64,000 nucleotides of DNA from CAVTGO01 sp963734275 (GCA_963734275.1 CAVTGO010000013.1:186001-250000), one strand, 5' to 3'; positions 1 through 9,347 are shown, counted from the stretch's first letter. Notes: a model not told the origin generated them from the letters alone. Numbers and translations are program-made.

Positions 1-749
1 AGGTAGACGTCCTCTTCACCGACGGTCACCGAGATCGGGCGACCGCCGATGGCATCCTCGATCGACTCCATCCACGCGGCCGGCGTGACCTCGAACGCCA
101 GCATCGGCGTCGTGGCCGTCTCGTTCAGCTCGTCCTGCGCGGTCCACCGGAACCGGTACCGCACCACCCCGATGTCGTCGAACCCGAGGCAGGGGCTGGC
201 CGTCGCGCTCGAATGAGCGTCGAGCGTCAGCGACTCGAGCACGACCCATCCGTCCTTCGTGCGCCGCTGGAGCTCGACGAGCTGGCCGGTCTTCGACGGC
301 GTCACGCTGACGAACGCATCGACGCAGGACCCGGCCTCCGCATCGCCGGCGACGACCGAACCGTCCACCGAGGCGCGGACGCGCACGAGCGCCAGCTCCG
401 AGGTGGCGGCCGTGCAGCCGCCGCTGGAAGACACGCTCGCCCGGTACCGGCCGGTGTGCTGCTGGGACTGGTCGAGGGCGACCGTCCCGGTGTCGTCCGT
501 GGTTCCCTGTCCGACGATCGCGGATCCCGAGGAGTCGGCGGGACGCCACTCGAGGGTGACGGTGCGACCGTCGAGGCACGCCGGGTCGCCCTCGACCGTA
601 ACGGTGAGCGTGACGTCGCCTCCGTATGGGGTCGTCTGGTCCGAGGCGACGATCGTGACCGTGCTCGTGCCGGCGTGCGCCGGGCCGGCGGCAAGGATCG
701 GCAACAGCACGGCGAAGGTCGCAAGGAGAACGAGGGCGCGGGCTCTCAC
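1..749 (-). CDS. Secreted Ig-like-domain protein, C-terminus beyond the window edge
   Basis: Reading leftwards from a GTG at 749, one frame stays open to the window edge. The first residues (MRARALVLLATFAVLLPILA...) form a clear signal peptide ending near AHA. The next two segments look like beta-rich extracellular repeats: roughly residues 28-110, with paired cysteines and phrases such as TVTIVASDQTTPYGGDVTL, and 115-225. The last visible residues (MESIEDAIGGRPISVTVG) recall the start of secreted D-Ala-D-Ala carboxypeptidase-like enzymes, but the catalytic part would lie outside the window, so I do not assign a function. Other long frames over this stretch are Arg/Pro-rich shadows. The secreted Ig-like nature is fairly secure; the enzymatic guess is weak. 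Confidence 0.7.
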   Translation of the reverse strand, partial: MRARALVLLATFAVLLPILAAGPAHAGTSTVTIVASDQTTPYGGDVTLTVTVEGDPACLDGRTVTLEWRPADSSGSAIVGQGTTDDTGTVALDQSQQHTGRYRASVSSSGGCTAATSELALVRVRASVDGSVVAGDAEAGSCVDAFVSVTPSKTGQLVELQRRTKDGWVVLESLTLDAHSSATASPCLGFDDIGVVRYRFRWTAQDELNETATTPMLAFEVTPAAWMESIEDAIGGRPISVTVGEEDVY

Positions 750-817
750 GGTTCGGCGATGCTCCCACGCGGGGGCAGAGGCCTCAATAGGGTTCCGGAA
801 GGAGCGGCCGCGGCCGC

Positions 818-2401
818 TCAGTCGCGGGACGGGCCGGGAAGGAACACGCGGAACGAGCTGCCACCGCCGGGTCGATCCTGCACCCACGCGCGTCCCCCGT
901 GGAGCTCGGCGAACCGCGACACGAGCGACAGGCCGATGCCCGAGCCGGCCGACCCGGGGTCGCCCTTGTGGAAAGGCTCGAAGATGTCCTGCTTGATCTC
1001 GTCGGGAACGCCGGGGCCCTCATCCTCCACGGCGACGAGCACACCACCGTCCTCCGGCAGGACGCGCACCCACAGCCGCGAGCCCTCGGGCGTGTGCCGC
1101 GACGCGTTCACGAGCAGGTTGTCCACCATGCGCTCGACCTTCGGCGCGTCGACCGGGGCGACGACCGGACGTGCGGAGATCTCGACGGGTCGGCCGCCGA
1201 GGACATCGCTCGCGTGCACGAGGTCGGTCACGAGCTGCCCAACGTCAACCGGGAAACGCGTCGGTTCTGCGATCCCGCGACCCAGGCGCTCGAGATCGAG
1301 CAGGTCGTCAAGGAGCTTGTCCATCTTCCGCGCCCGAACCGTCATCCCGTCGAGGAGCTCCTGCGCATCGGACTCGCGCAGCTCGGGCCGCTTCAGGGCA
1401 GAGGTGGCCGTCAGGATCGCCGTGATCGGTCCCTTCAGGTCGTGCGAGAGGGTGTGCAGCAGCGTGTTCTTCAGGTCGTCCATCGCACGCAGCTGTTCGG
1501 CCTGGGCTTGTTCGCGTTCGAGCGCGCTCATGAGATCGGCCTCGGCCTCCATCTGCGCCGAGATGTCGAGCAGGAAGCCCTGCGAGAACAGCGCGGTGCC
1601 GTCTTCCTCGAACACGACGACGGCAACGTCGCGGACCCACACGATCCTCCCATCGCGGTGCGTCACGCGGTAGGTCTCGTCGAACGGCTCGTTCGTCTCG
1701 GCGTGTGCGGCCTCGGCCGCGCGGCAGCGCTCTCGGTCGTCCGGATGCACCAGCGTGCCGAGCCACAGATCGGGGTCGTCCACCCAGGCCTGTTGGTCGT
1801 AGCCGAACAGCGCCTCGGTCTGCGGGCTCGTGTAGACGTTCGTGGCGCGCTCGTCGAGCTCGTCAACGTAGACGACGCAGGGGAGCGACTCGACGAGGCT
1901 GCGGTAGCGCCGGTCTGCGCGCCGCGCTTGCTCCTCGGCCTCCTTCTCGGCGGTGATGTCGAACATCACGCCCTGCCAGAACGTCCCGCCGTCGCGCTCG
2001 ATGATCACCGCGTTGTCGCGGAACCAGTGGAGCCGGCCGCCTCGGTCGTGCATCCGGTACTCGGCGTGGAACGGGCGCTTGGTCAGCTCGGCCGTGCGCT
2101 CGGCCGCCATCACGGTCGTTCGGTCGGCGGGGTGCCTCAGCTTCTGCCACAGGCCGGGATCGTCGAGGAACTCCTGCGGTGCGTGGCCGAGGATCCTGGC
2201 CGCTTGCGGCGAGACGTAGGTGCTCCGCTGACCGGAGGGCGCGCCCGACATCGAGGACCCGTGGACCTCGGTATAGGTGATCGCGGGGATCTGTTCGACG
2301 AGCGTGCGGTAGTCCACCGGTCCGTCCGGACCGGTCTTCACCGCCGCCGGGGCGTGGTCGTCCGGCTGCGTCGGCGGTTCCGCTGATCGCGCGAGCGACA
2401 C
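818..2401 (-). CDS. Orphan PAS-PAS sensor histidine kinase
   Basis: This 527-aa protein has two PAS_3-type domains (about residues 30-150 and 160-285, each ending in the PAC-like phrases MFDITAEKEAEE and LLDISAQMEAEA). A HisKA dimerisation domain follows, with the phospho-acceptor His at about 320 in LLHTLSHDLKGP. The HATPase_c domain shows the N box (MVDNLLVNASRHTPEG), G1 (EDEGPGVPDE) and G2 (GSGIGLSLV). No membrane segment is visible, so it is probably a cytoplasmic sensor. By family it autophosphorylates and passes phosphate to a response regulator, but no regulator gene is adjacent. The start is GTG at 2401. Confidence 0.93.
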   Translation of the reverse strand: MSLARSAEPPTQPDDHAPAAVKTGPDGPVDYRTLVEQIPAITYTEVHGSSMSGAPSGQRSTYVSPQAARILGHAPQEFLDDPGLWQKLRHPADRTTVMAAERTAELTKRPFHAEYRMHDRGGRLHWFRDNAVIIERDGGTFWQGVMFDITAEKEAEEQARRADRRYRSLVESLPCVVYVDELDERATNVYTSPQTEALFGYDQQAWVDDPDLWLGTLVHPDDRERCRAAEAAHAETNEPFDETYRVTHRDGRIVWVRDVAVVVFEEDGTALFSQGFLLDISAQMEAEADLMSALEREQAQAEQLRAMDDLKNTLLHTLSHDLKGPITAILTATSALKRPELRESDAQELLDGMTVRARKMDKLLDDLLDLERLGRGIAEPTRFPVDVGQLVTDLVHASDVLGGRPVEISARPVVAPVDAPKVERMVDNLLVNASRHTPEGSRLWVRVLPEDGGVLVAVEDEGPGVPDEIKQDIFEPFHKGDPGSAGSGIGLSLVSRFAELHGGRAWVQDRPGGGSSFRVFLPGPSRD

Positions 2402-2541
2402 CCGGTCCTCCCGACCTGTCGATCATCCGTTCGGAGTAGGCATCGGCGCGGTCGGGCGAGGTCTTGATGGGCGGGTAACGGTTCTGTGAACAGGCACGCT
2501 CGAGGCTTGTGCCCTCGCGGTCCCGGGGGCATCATGCCTGC

Positions 2542-2814
2542 GTGGAGGCGTACATCTTCCTGCAGGTCAAGGTCGGGACCGATGCGCGCGTGGCTCGGGC
2601 CGTCGGCGACCTGGACGGGGTGACCTCGGTGGACGTCGTGACCGGGCCGCACGACGTGGTCGCCCGGGCCGAGGCCGACAGCCTCGACGAGCTGGGCAAG
2701 CGAGTGCTGCGCCCGTTGCAGGAGGTCGACGGCGTGGTCCGCACGCTGACCTGCCCGATCATGCGGCGCTGGACGAGGCTCGCCGAGGCCGAGGGAGCGA
2801 CGGACCCCGAGTAA
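2542..2814 (+). CDS. Stand-alone Lrp/AsnC ligand-binding (RAM) domain protein
   Basis: This 90-aa protein consists only of the AsnC/Lrp effector-binding alpha/beta domain: an opening strand VEAYIFLQVKVG, the motif VTGPHDVVARAEADS, and a C-terminal helix. It lacks the usual N-terminal helix-turn-helix. By family such domains oligomerise and bind small ligands such as amino acids, and stand-alone copies are common in actinobacteria. I chose GTG at 2542 because homologous domains begin at this strand; a longer in-frame version from 2509 would add an implausible Arg/Ser leader. It lies 50 bases upstream of the PAC2 gene on the same strand and may be co-transcribed. Confidence 0.85.
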   Translation: MEAYIFLQVKVGTDARVARAVGDLDGVTSVDVVTGPHDVVARAEADSLDELGKRVLRPLQEVDGVVRTLTCPIMRRWTRLAEAEGATDPE

Positions 2815-2864
2815 CCGGGCGCGGCCGTGTGACAGCCGGCCCCGGCTCGGTCCAGACTGTCCGG

Positions 2865-3713
2865 GTGAGCCACGTCGAGTACCGCGCCCGTCCCGAGATC
2901 GACCGTCCGATCGTCGTGTGTGCCTTCTCCGGGTGGAACGACGGCGGGGAGGCCGCGACCACCGCGGTCCGAGAGCTCCGTGACCAGTGGGGCGCGCGCC
3001 GGTTTGCGTCGATCGACCCCGAGGAGTTCTACGACTTCCAGGTCAACCGGCCCACGGTCCGGTCGATCGAGGGCGCGATGCGGCGCGTCTCGTGGCCGCG
3101 CAACGACTTCTCGTTCGCGCGCCTCGGCGGTCGCGACATCGTCGTGTTCCTCGGCGTCGAACCCAATGTGCGGTGGCGGACGTACGCGCAGTCGATCCTC
3201 AGCGTTTGCTCCGAGCTCCGCGCCGAGTTGCTCGTGACGCTCGGCGCGTTCCTCGCCGACGTGCCGCACACGCGGCCGTCGCCGGTGAACGCCGCCAGCG
3301 AGGACGAGACGTGGCTGGCGAAGCCCGGCGTCGAGCCGGCGCGGTACGAGGGTCCCACGGGCATCGTGGGCGTCGTGAACGCGACCGCGGCGCGCGCCGG
3401 CGTGCCGGCGCTGTCCCTGTGGGGCGCGGCCTCGCACTACCTGCCGCAGACCGTGAACCCGAAGGTCGCGCTCGCGCTGCTGGAGGCCCTGCGGGAGCTG
3501 ACCGGCCTGCCGATCGACACCGGCGAGATGGAGATGGCCGCCCGCGCGTTCGAGCGCGAGGTGACCGAGGCGATCGAGGAGGACGGCAACCTCGAGGCCT
3601 ACGTGAAGCGGCTCGAGGAGTCCGTCGAGGGCGGAGAGCTCGAGGTGGCGAGCGGGGACGACCTCGCGGCCGAGCTAGAGCGCTACCTCCGCGACCACGG
3701 CGGCGCTGAGTAG
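2865..3713 (+). CDS. PAC2 family protein
   Basis: This 282-aa protein carries the PAC2 fold. It opens with VVCAFSGWNDGGEAAT and has the conserved alternating strand/helix core, including LVTLGAFLADVPHTRP and GIVGVVNATAARAGVPALSLWG, followed by a charged C-terminal helix rich in Glu. PAC2 proteins resemble the archaeal/eukaryotic proteasome assembly chaperone 2, and in actinobacteria they are widespread with no settled biochemical role. The preferred GTG at 2865 puts the first strand immediately after the start. An upstream in-frame GTG at 2829 is possible and would add 12 residues. Neither has a strong Shine-Dalgarno. Confidence 0.9.
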   Translation: MSHVEYRARPEIDRPIVVCAFSGWNDGGEAATTAVRELRDQWGARRFASIDPEEFYDFQVNRPTVRSIEGAMRRVSWPRNDFSFARLGGRDIVVFLGVEPNVRWRTYAQSILSVCSELRAELLVTLGAFLADVPHTRPSPVNAASEDETWLAKPGVEPARYEGPTGIVGVVNATAARAGVPALSLWGAASHYLPQTVNPKVALALLEALRELTGLPIDTGEMEMAARAFEREVTEAIEEDGNLEAYVKRLEESVEGGELEVASGDDLAAELERYLRDHGGAE

Positions 3714-3731
3714 CGCGCTGCCCCGGCGCGC

Positions 3732-4811
3732 TCAGGCCGACTCGGCGCGGAACCCATCCATGAATGCCCGGAGCGCCTGCACACCTTCGAGCGGCATCGC
3801 GTTGTAGATCGACGCCCGGATGCCGCCCACGCTCCGGTGTCCGCGCAGCTCCACGAGACCGGCCTCGGCGGCACGGTCCACGAACATCCGCTCCAACTCC
3901 TGCGACGGGAGCCGGAACGTGACGTTCATCAGCGAGCGCGCGCCGGGCGCCGCGTGACCGCGGTAGAAGCCCTCCGAGCCGTCGAGCGCCTCGTACAGCA
4001 GGCCGGCCTTCGCCCGGTTGCGGTCGTGCATCTCCTCGAGCCCGCCGACGTCGTCGAGGAGCCAACGCGTGACGAGCATCATCACGTAGATCGCGAACAC
4101 CGGCGGCGTGTTGAACATCGACCCGTGATCGGCGTAGGTCCGGTAGTCCAGCATCGTGGGGAGGCCGGCCGGGCCCTGCTCGAGCAGGTCCTGCCGGGCG
4201 ATCGCGATCGTCGCCCCGGCCGGTCCGGCGTTCTTCTGCGCTGCCGCGTAGAGCAGCCCGTAGCGCTCGACCGGGATCGGCTGGGACAGGACGTCGCTGG
4301 AGGCGTCGCAGACGAGCGGAGGACCGTCGAGGGGCTCGAAGCCGCTCGGGAACGCCACGCCCTCGATGGTCTCGTTCGACGTGACGTGCAGGTAGCCGGC
4401 GGCGCCGGGGTCCATAGCCGAAAGATCGGGAACGTCGGTGAAGCTCCCGCCGGCGCCGTCCCACGCCGAGATCGGATCGCCGAGCCTCTGGGCCTCGGCC
4501 CACGCGCGGCGACCCCACGAGCCGGTCACGACGTACGCTCCACGGCCGAGGTTCATCGGCACCATCGAGAACTGCAGCGACGCCCCGCCCTGCAGGAACA
4601 GCACCTGGTACGTGGGCGGGATCCGCAGCAGGTCCCGAAGGTTGGCCTCCGCCTCCTCGATGACCGCCTCGAACGCGGGAGAGCGATGGCTGATCTCCAG
4701 GACCGAGGCGCCCGCGCCGGGGAGCGACAGGAGCTCGTCCCGGGTCCGCTCGAGCACCGGGAGCGGCAGGGCCCCGGGCCCAGCGGCGAAGTTCCACACG
4801 CGCTCGGTCAT
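3732..4811 (-). CDS. serC: Phosphoserine aminotransferase
   Basis: This 359-aa class-V aminotransferase converts 3-phosphohydroxypyruvate and glutamate to phosphoserine and 2-oxoglutarate, the second step of serine synthesis (it also acts in pyridoxal phosphate synthesis in some bacteria). SerC signatures are the N-terminal NFAAGPGALP, the cofactor-binding QGGASLQFSMVPMNL, and the PLP-lysine motif AAQKNAGPAG with Lys at about 193. The C-terminus has GHRSVGGIRASIYNAMP, the substrate-binding region typical of SerC. Length matches the family. It converges with the PAC2 gene and is divergent from the membrane protein at 4895. No other serine-pathway gene is next to it. Confidence 0.96.
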   Translation of the reverse strand: MTERVWNFAAGPGALPLPVLERTRDELLSLPGAGASVLEISHRSPAFEAVIEEAEANLRDLLRIPPTYQVLFLQGGASLQFSMVPMNLGRGAYVVTGSWGRRAWAEAQRLGDPISAWDGAGGSFTDVPDLSAMDPGAAGYLHVTSNETIEGVAFPSGFEPLDGPPLVCDASSDVLSQPIPVERYGLLYAAAQKNAGPAGATIAIARQDLLEQGPAGLPTMLDYRTYADHGSMFNTPPVFAIYVMMLVTRWLLDDVGGLEEMHDRNRAKAGLLYEALDGSEGFYRGHAAPGARSLMNVTFRLPSQELERMFVDRAAEAGLVELRGHRSVGGIRASIYNAMPLEGVQALRAFMDGFRAESA

Positions 4812-4894
4812 CCTCCCATGCTCCCGGCCGGGCGGTCGAGCGTCACTCGAGTCGGTGTTTCACCCGAGGGGGCGGTCGTGCCGATACCCATGCC

Positions 4895-6439
4895 ATGGCC
4901 GTCGTCGCCGCTTCCCTGCTGCGCTCGCGAACAGCGCGCGTGCGGCCGTTCCTCTGGGTCCTCGTGCTCTGCGCAGCGGCGGGCGGGCTCTACGCCTGGA
5001 TGCGCGTGCCGGTCGCCGGCCAGCTGCACGCGGATTTCGCGGGCTGGTGCGAGCGGCTGTCGATGCGCCCGGGGGACTGGCCGTGCGAGCTGACGGGCTC
5101 GCGGATGCTCGTCTCCTACGTGGGTGGCTCACTCCTGATCGCGGCCGCCCTCGCGCTCCCGGGGGTCCTGCTCGCGCTGAGCGGGCGTCGGCTCTCGGCG
5201 CTGCTCCCGGCCGCGCTCGGCGGCGGGGCCGCGCTGCTCTCCGCCGTCGTGAACGTGAGCCGCGGGGGCGATCCGCAGATGCTGTTCGGGATCGGTGACT
5301 CGTTCCTCGGGGGCGGCGACGGATCCTCCTACTGGCAAGGGCACGGGGCGCTCGCGATCGCGGCGGACCTGGTCCTCGTGACCGTGCCGGCCGTCGCGGT
5401 GATGACCGTGCTCCGGCCGAAGCCCCGGCTGCGGCCGACGGACCTCCCGCGGCATGCGGCGTGGGCGGCGACCTTCGTCGTCGCCGGCGTCATCCTGATG
5501 TTCCGACTGCTCTGGTTCCGCCTGCCCGGTGAGATGTTCATCTCCACGACGCTCGCGTTCTCGTGGGTCTCGGTCGGCATCATGGCTCTGTTCGGGGCGT
5601 TGCTCGGGACACACCGGCGGTGGTGGCCGTGGGCCCTCGCGCCCGTTGCGATCCTGCTCTCGCTCGGACCCGCGATGGCCCTGATGGGGATCCCGTCGCG
5701 GTTCACGGCTCTCACGTGGTTCCGGGGCGCCGTGCCGCTCGCCGGCGTCGGGCTGGTTGCCTCGCTGTGGCGGCCGATCGCGAACGTCTTCGCGGGACGT
5801 GGCCGCCGCGAGTTGCGGCCGGCGGCCGTCTCTCTGACGATCGACGTTCCGAGCGTGCGACCGGCGGTGGTCTGGAACGCGCTCGCGGCCGGGCTCCTGG
5901 TCGTGACGTTGATCGCCGTTCGTGCCGATCCGCTGCCCGTGCAGATCTCCATGACGCTCCCCACCTACCTCGGGCAGCGGGAGCTGGCGCATGACGTTCG
6001 CGCCAAGCAGAACCTGGATGCCGCGCTCGACGCGATGGAGTCCTACCGCGCGACGAACGAGACCTACGCGGGGTTCGACGCGGCAGTCGGAGAGGCGGCC
6101 TCCCCCGAGCTCTCCTGGCAAGACGGGCGGACCGGGGAACACCTCGTCGTCGGCGTGACGCTCGCAACGGAGTCTCACGCGCAGGTGGTCGCGCTCAGCG
6201 GGAGCGGGACCGCGTTCTGCCTCCAGGAGATCGGCGGCGATCGGACGCTCGGTGCGGCGGAGCGAGGTGGTCTGGCGGCCGCGCGCGCCGAGTGCGGCTC
6301 GACGATGTGGACCGCGGGGGAGCTGCGCATGTTCGACGTCGAGGCGATGTGCGACGGCATGGACGATCAGGTCGTGACGATGTGCCGTGCCGTCCAGCGC
6401 CTCGTGTACGAGACGCTCGCCACGTCGGCACCTGCCTGA
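4895..6439 (+). CDS. Polytopic membrane protein with extracytoplasmic pilin-like C-terminal domain
   Basis: This 514-aa protein has about nine predicted membrane segments in residues 10-360, for example VLVLCAAAGGLYAWM, LLIAAALALPGVLLAL and LLVVTLIAV. A soluble C-terminal domain of about 150 residues follows. That domain starts with a helix containing KQNLDAALDAMESYRATNETYAGF, a pattern common in type IV pilin-like ectodomains (helix, then a tyrosine-containing loop), and has four cysteines late in the domain. I do not recognise the membrane part. The pilin-like reading is an inference from pattern only. The gene is divergent from serC. Confidence 0.75.
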   Translation: MAVVAASLLRSRTARVRPFLWVLVLCAAAGGLYAWMRVPVAGQLHADFAGWCERLSMRPGDWPCELTGSRMLVSYVGGSLLIAAALALPGVLLALSGRRLSALLPAALGGGAALLSAVVNVSRGGDPQMLFGIGDSFLGGGDGSSYWQGHGALAIAADLVLVTVPAVAVMTVLRPKPRLRPTDLPRHAAWAATFVVAGVILMFRLLWFRLPGEMFISTTLAFSWVSVGIMALFGALLGTHRRWWPWALAPVAILLSLGPAMALMGIPSRFTALTWFRGAVPLAGVGLVASLWRPIANVFAGRGRRELRPAAVSLTIDVPSVRPAVVWNALAAGLLVVTLIAVRADPLPVQISMTLPTYLGQRELAHDVRAKQNLDAALDAMESYRATNETYAGFDAAVGEAASPELSWQDGRTGEHLVVGVTLATESHAQVVALSGSGTAFCLQEIGGDRTLGAAERGGLAAARAECGSTMWTAGELRMFDVEAMCDGMDDQVVTMCRAVQRLVYETLATSAPA

Positions 6440-6446
6440 GGATCCG

Positions 6447-6895
6447 CTAGCCGGAGGCGGCCCGCCCGGCCAGGATGCGCACCGTCTGCGAGCCCCATCC
6501 GCCGACTAGCTGGAGGAGGGGTGTCCCGATCAGCCAATGGTGACCGTGGGGATCGGCCACGCGGCCCTGCCGCAGCCCGTACGGTTGGTCGGCCACAGGA
6601 AAGACCTCGGTCGCACCTGCTGCGATCGCATGGCACTGTGATCGCGTCCGCGTCCTCGACGATCAGGCTGATGCGGACGCTCGTTCCGCCCGAGACTCTC
6701 GGGGCTCAGATTGAAGGCCTCCGGGTTCTCGTCGACCACGAAGAACCCTTGTCCGTCGATCGACATCTCGGCGACGATCTGTCCGGTCGGGGTCTCGAGG
6801 CGCTCGTGCTCCTTCGCGCCGAACGCTCGTTCGTAGAAATGGATCGCGGCAGCGGCGTCCCGGACGGTCAGCATCGGGGTGAGCGATGTCGGCAC
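6447..6895 (-). pseudogene. VOC (glyoxalase/PhnB-like) protein broken by two +1 insertions
   Basis: From GTG at 6895 the frame reads PTSLTPMLTVRDAAAAI and continues as a typical VOC protein to ...NLSPESLG. There it shifts frame near 6680 (GGG where GG restores the frame, giving LGGTSVRISLIVEDADA). It shifts again near 6630 (CC where C restores it, giving HAIAAGATEVFPVADQPYG, then RVADPHGHHWLIG). It ends at a TAG at 6447-6449. With both single bases removed the gene is 148 codons with all expected blocks, including the closing GHHWLIG-type motif. So the gene is intact except for two single-base insertions, which could be mutation or sequencing error. Members of the family include glyoxalases, dioxygenases and resistance proteins; substrate unknown. 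Confidence 0.85.
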
Positions 6896-7033
6896 CTGCC
6901 GCACGGTAGTGCTTCTTCCAGCACACTTCCGCGAGGCTGTATCCTGTGCTCCCCGGGGCTTTGACCCGCCGTTCAAACTCAGCCGGCGGATCGGCCGAAC
7001 GGACAGGCCGAACGGATACGAAGGAGACGCACC

Positions 7034-8188
7034 GTGCAGACGCAGCGGGACCGAGACCACCTTCGACTCGACGAGCGCGACTGGCGCCCCCGGTCGTCCC
7101 TCGGCGGCGCCGAGTACACGAGCTTCGAGGTCTACGACGAGGAGCGCGAGAAGATCTGGTGGGGCGACTGGGTGTGCCTCGGGCGGTCCGAGGAGGTCTC
7201 CCGGCCCGGCGACTACCTCGTTCGCGACCTCGCCGGCGAGTCCGTCTTCGTGGTCCGCGCCGCCGACGGGAGTCTGAACGGCTTCTACAACGTGTGCGCG
7301 CACCGGGGGACGAAGTTCCTCGACGACGACACGAAGGGCAACGCGCGCAAGGCGTTCCGCTGCCCGTACCACGCATGGACCTACGACCTCGACGGACGGC
7401 TGATCGGCACGCCGAACGTGAAGGAAGACGAGCTGTTCGACCGCACCGCCTACCCGCTGCACCGGTTCTCGGTGGGCGAGTACGCGGGGTTCGTGTTCGT
7501 CAACCTCTCGGCGAACCCGCGGCCGCTGATGGACGCGCTGACCGACGGCGCCGAGTCGATCACGGTATTCGAGCGCTTCAAGATGCAGGACCTTCGGATC
7601 GGCGTGCGCCTCGTGTACGAGGTCGAGGCGAACTGGAAGATCGTCGTGGAGAACTACAACGAGTGCCTCCACTGCCCGACGATCCATCCCGAGCTCGTGC
7701 AGGTCGTGCCGCTGTTCCGGTTCGGCGAGGTGTGGGACGAGAGCCAGCCCGACGACGGCAACGTGATGATGGACGGGGCTACGAGCTTCACGGCGACGGG
7801 TCGCTCGGAGCTCCCGAAGCTCCCGGGGCTGAACCCGATCGACTACCAGATGTACTACGGCTCGTACGAGTTCCCGAACCTGATGCTGAACCTGCACCCG
7901 GACTGCGTCATGTACTACATCGGGTATCCGAAGGGCCCGAACCACACCACGGTCGTCTCCGAGTTCCTGTTCCCGCAGGAGGTGATCGACGGGCCGGACT
8001 TCAAGCCGGAGCCGGTCGTCGAGTTCTGGGACCTCATCAGCAAGCAGGACTGGGACGTCTGCGCCCGCGCCCACACCGGCGTGGGCTCGCGCGCGTTCAC
8101 GGCGGGGGTGTACCCGCGCCAAGACCGGTTCCTCTACTGGTTCAACGAGGAGTACCGGCTGGCGATGGGCCGCGAGATGCTCGGCTGA
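7034..8188 (+). CDS. Rieske [2Fe-2S] aromatic-ring-hydroxylating oxygenase alpha subunit
   Basis: This 384-aa protein has an N-terminal Rieske domain. Its ligands are Cys88 and His90 (CAHRG) and Cys110 and His113 (CPYHAW). The C-terminal catalytic START-like domain carries the mononuclear-iron motif ENYNECLHCPTIH, with His213 and His218 as ligands. This is the alpha-subunit architecture of ring-hydroxylating and related N- or O-demethylating oxygenases. No beta subunit, ferredoxin or reductase gene is adjacent, so it may be an alpha-only enzyme fed by a distant reductase. A Shine-Dalgarno AAGGAG at 7021 supports the GTG start at 7034. It is divergent from the broken VOC gene. Substrate unknown. 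Confidence 0.93.
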   Translation: MQTQRDRDHLRLDERDWRPRSSLGGAEYTSFEVYDEEREKIWWGDWVCLGRSEEVSRPGDYLVRDLAGESVFVVRAADGSLNGFYNVCAHRGTKFLDDDTKGNARKAFRCPYHAWTYDLDGRLIGTPNVKEDELFDRTAYPLHRFSVGEYAGFVFVNLSANPRPLMDALTDGAESITVFERFKMQDLRIGVRLVYEVEANWKIVVENYNECLHCPTIHPELVQVVPLFRFGEVWDESQPDDGNVMMDGATSFTATGRSELPKLPGLNPIDYQMYYGSYEFPNLMLNLHPDCVMYYIGYPKGPNHTTVVSEFLFPQEVIDGPDFKPEPVVEFWDLISKQDWDVCARAHTGVGSRAFTAGVYPRQDRFLYWFNEEYRLAMGREMLG

Positions 8189-8190
8189 CC

Positions 8191-9087
8191 TCAGCCGTCG
8201 AGGACCGCCAGCACGGCGCCGAGCTCGGTGATCGAGCGCTCGGTGATGGGGGAGAGGACCAGGATCGCCTCGTCGGCGCCCGCCTCGGCGAACGCGCGCA
8301 GGCCCTCGGCGATCGCCGAGGCGTCGCCCTCGAGCGGCGGGCTCGCGTCGTCGAACGAACGCTCGCCGGCCGATCGGTCGAGCACCACCAGCACGCAGGC
8401 GCTCCGCTCGATCTGCGAGGGCGCGCGACCGACCGCCTCCGCGAGCTCGGACACGCGGGCGCTCAGCCCTGCGAACCCCTCGGGCGTGTTGCCGTAGAGG
8501 TCGAACCACGTGTTCCACGTGTCCACCCAGGGCAGTGCGGCGCGCAGCACCCGTTCGCCGGTGGAGCCGATCATCATCGGGGTCCGCCGCGCCGGCGGTG
8601 GGAGTAGCACCGCATCCCGGACGTGCTGGAAGTGGCCGTCCGACGTGACGCGCTCCCCGGCGAGGAGCCGACGGACGATCTCGAAAGACTCCTCGAAGCG
8701 AGAGGCGCGCTCGTCGAACGGGATCCCGAACGCCTCGAACTCGACCCGGTTCCAGCCTGCGCCGATCCCGAGGACGAACCGCCCGCCGCTCACCTCGTCC
8801 ACTGCGGCGGCCATCCGAGCCAGGATCCCCGGCGGATGGAACGCGGCGCAGGCGACCAGTGGACCGAGGCGCACGCGCTCCGTTACGTCGGCGAGGGCCG
8901 AGAGCATGACCCACGCGTCCCACGGTGCGCGCTCCGGGCGCCCGTCCCCCCGATACAGGAGGTGGTCGCCTAGCCACACGGAGTCGAAGCCGGCCTCCTC
9001 GGCCGCCTGAGCCATCGATCGCAGCTCGGGCCAGCGGACCTCGCGCTCCACCTCGGGGAGCTGAACGCCGACTCGGAGGGGACGCAT
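8191..9087 (-). CDS. LLM-class (luciferase-like) F420- or flavin-dependent oxidoreductase
   Basis: This 298-aa TIM-barrel protein starts with MRPLRVGVQLPEVERE. It has the family blocks AEEAGFDSVWLGDHL, RVRLGPLVACAAFHPPGILARM and GGRFVLGIGAGWNRVEFEAFGIPF, which are typical of F420-dependent members in actinobacteria. A C-terminal helix with GADEAILVLSP closes it. The reaction is unknown; hydride transfer from reduced F420 or FMN to an organic substrate is the family expectation. I placed the start at ATG 9087, where the conserved first strand begins; longer upstream readings give a low-complexity leader. It converges with the Rieske gene, two bases apart. Confidence 0.92.
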   Translation of the reverse strand: MRPLRVGVQLPEVEREVRWPELRSMAQAAEEAGFDSVWLGDHLLYRGDGRPERAPWDAWVMLSALADVTERVRLGPLVACAAFHPPGILARMAAAVDEVSGGRFVLGIGAGWNRVEFEAFGIPFDERASRFEESFEIVRRLLAGERVTSDGHFQHVRDAVLLPPPARRTPMMIGSTGERVLRAALPWVDTWNTWFDLYGNTPEGFAGLSARVSELAEAVGRAPSQIERSACVLVVLDRSAGERSFDDASPPLEGDASAIAEGLRAFAEAGADEAILVLSPITERSITELGAVLAVLDG

Positions 9088-9116
9088 GGGAGCGGGCCTA
9101 CGCTGCCCCGGCGGCG

Positions 9117-9347
9117 CTAGGGGGTGGTCTCGACCTCGCCCTCGAGCTCCTTGTCCATCTTCGCGAGCTCTTCGGGGGTGGGAAGCCACTCGCTCTGCTC
9201 GGCGGGCCCGATCGGGGGACCGGCTTCGATCAGGCCGGCGTCGCGATCCTTGCGACGCTGCGCGCGCTCGACCCGGCGCTCCTCGCGGGCGACCTGCTTC
9301 TTCGCGTTCGCGTCCCGGCGCTGGCGCTTGCCGAGGCTATCGGGCAT
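9117..9347 (-). CDS. Small charged hypothetical protein
   Basis: This 76-aa protein opens with a very basic helix (GKRQRRDANAKKQVAREERR) that could be coiled-coil or nucleic-acid binding. It continues into an acidic tail containing EWLPTPEELAKMDKELEG. A GGAGG Shine-Dalgarno ends about six bases before the ATG. I do not recognise a family. It lies 29 bases upstream of the LLM gene on the same strand, so it may be co-transcribed with it. Confidence 0.7.
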   Translation of the reverse strand: MPDSLGKRQRRDANAKKQVAREERRVERAQRRKDRDAGLIEAGPPIGPAEQSEWLPTPEELAKMDKELEGEVETTP

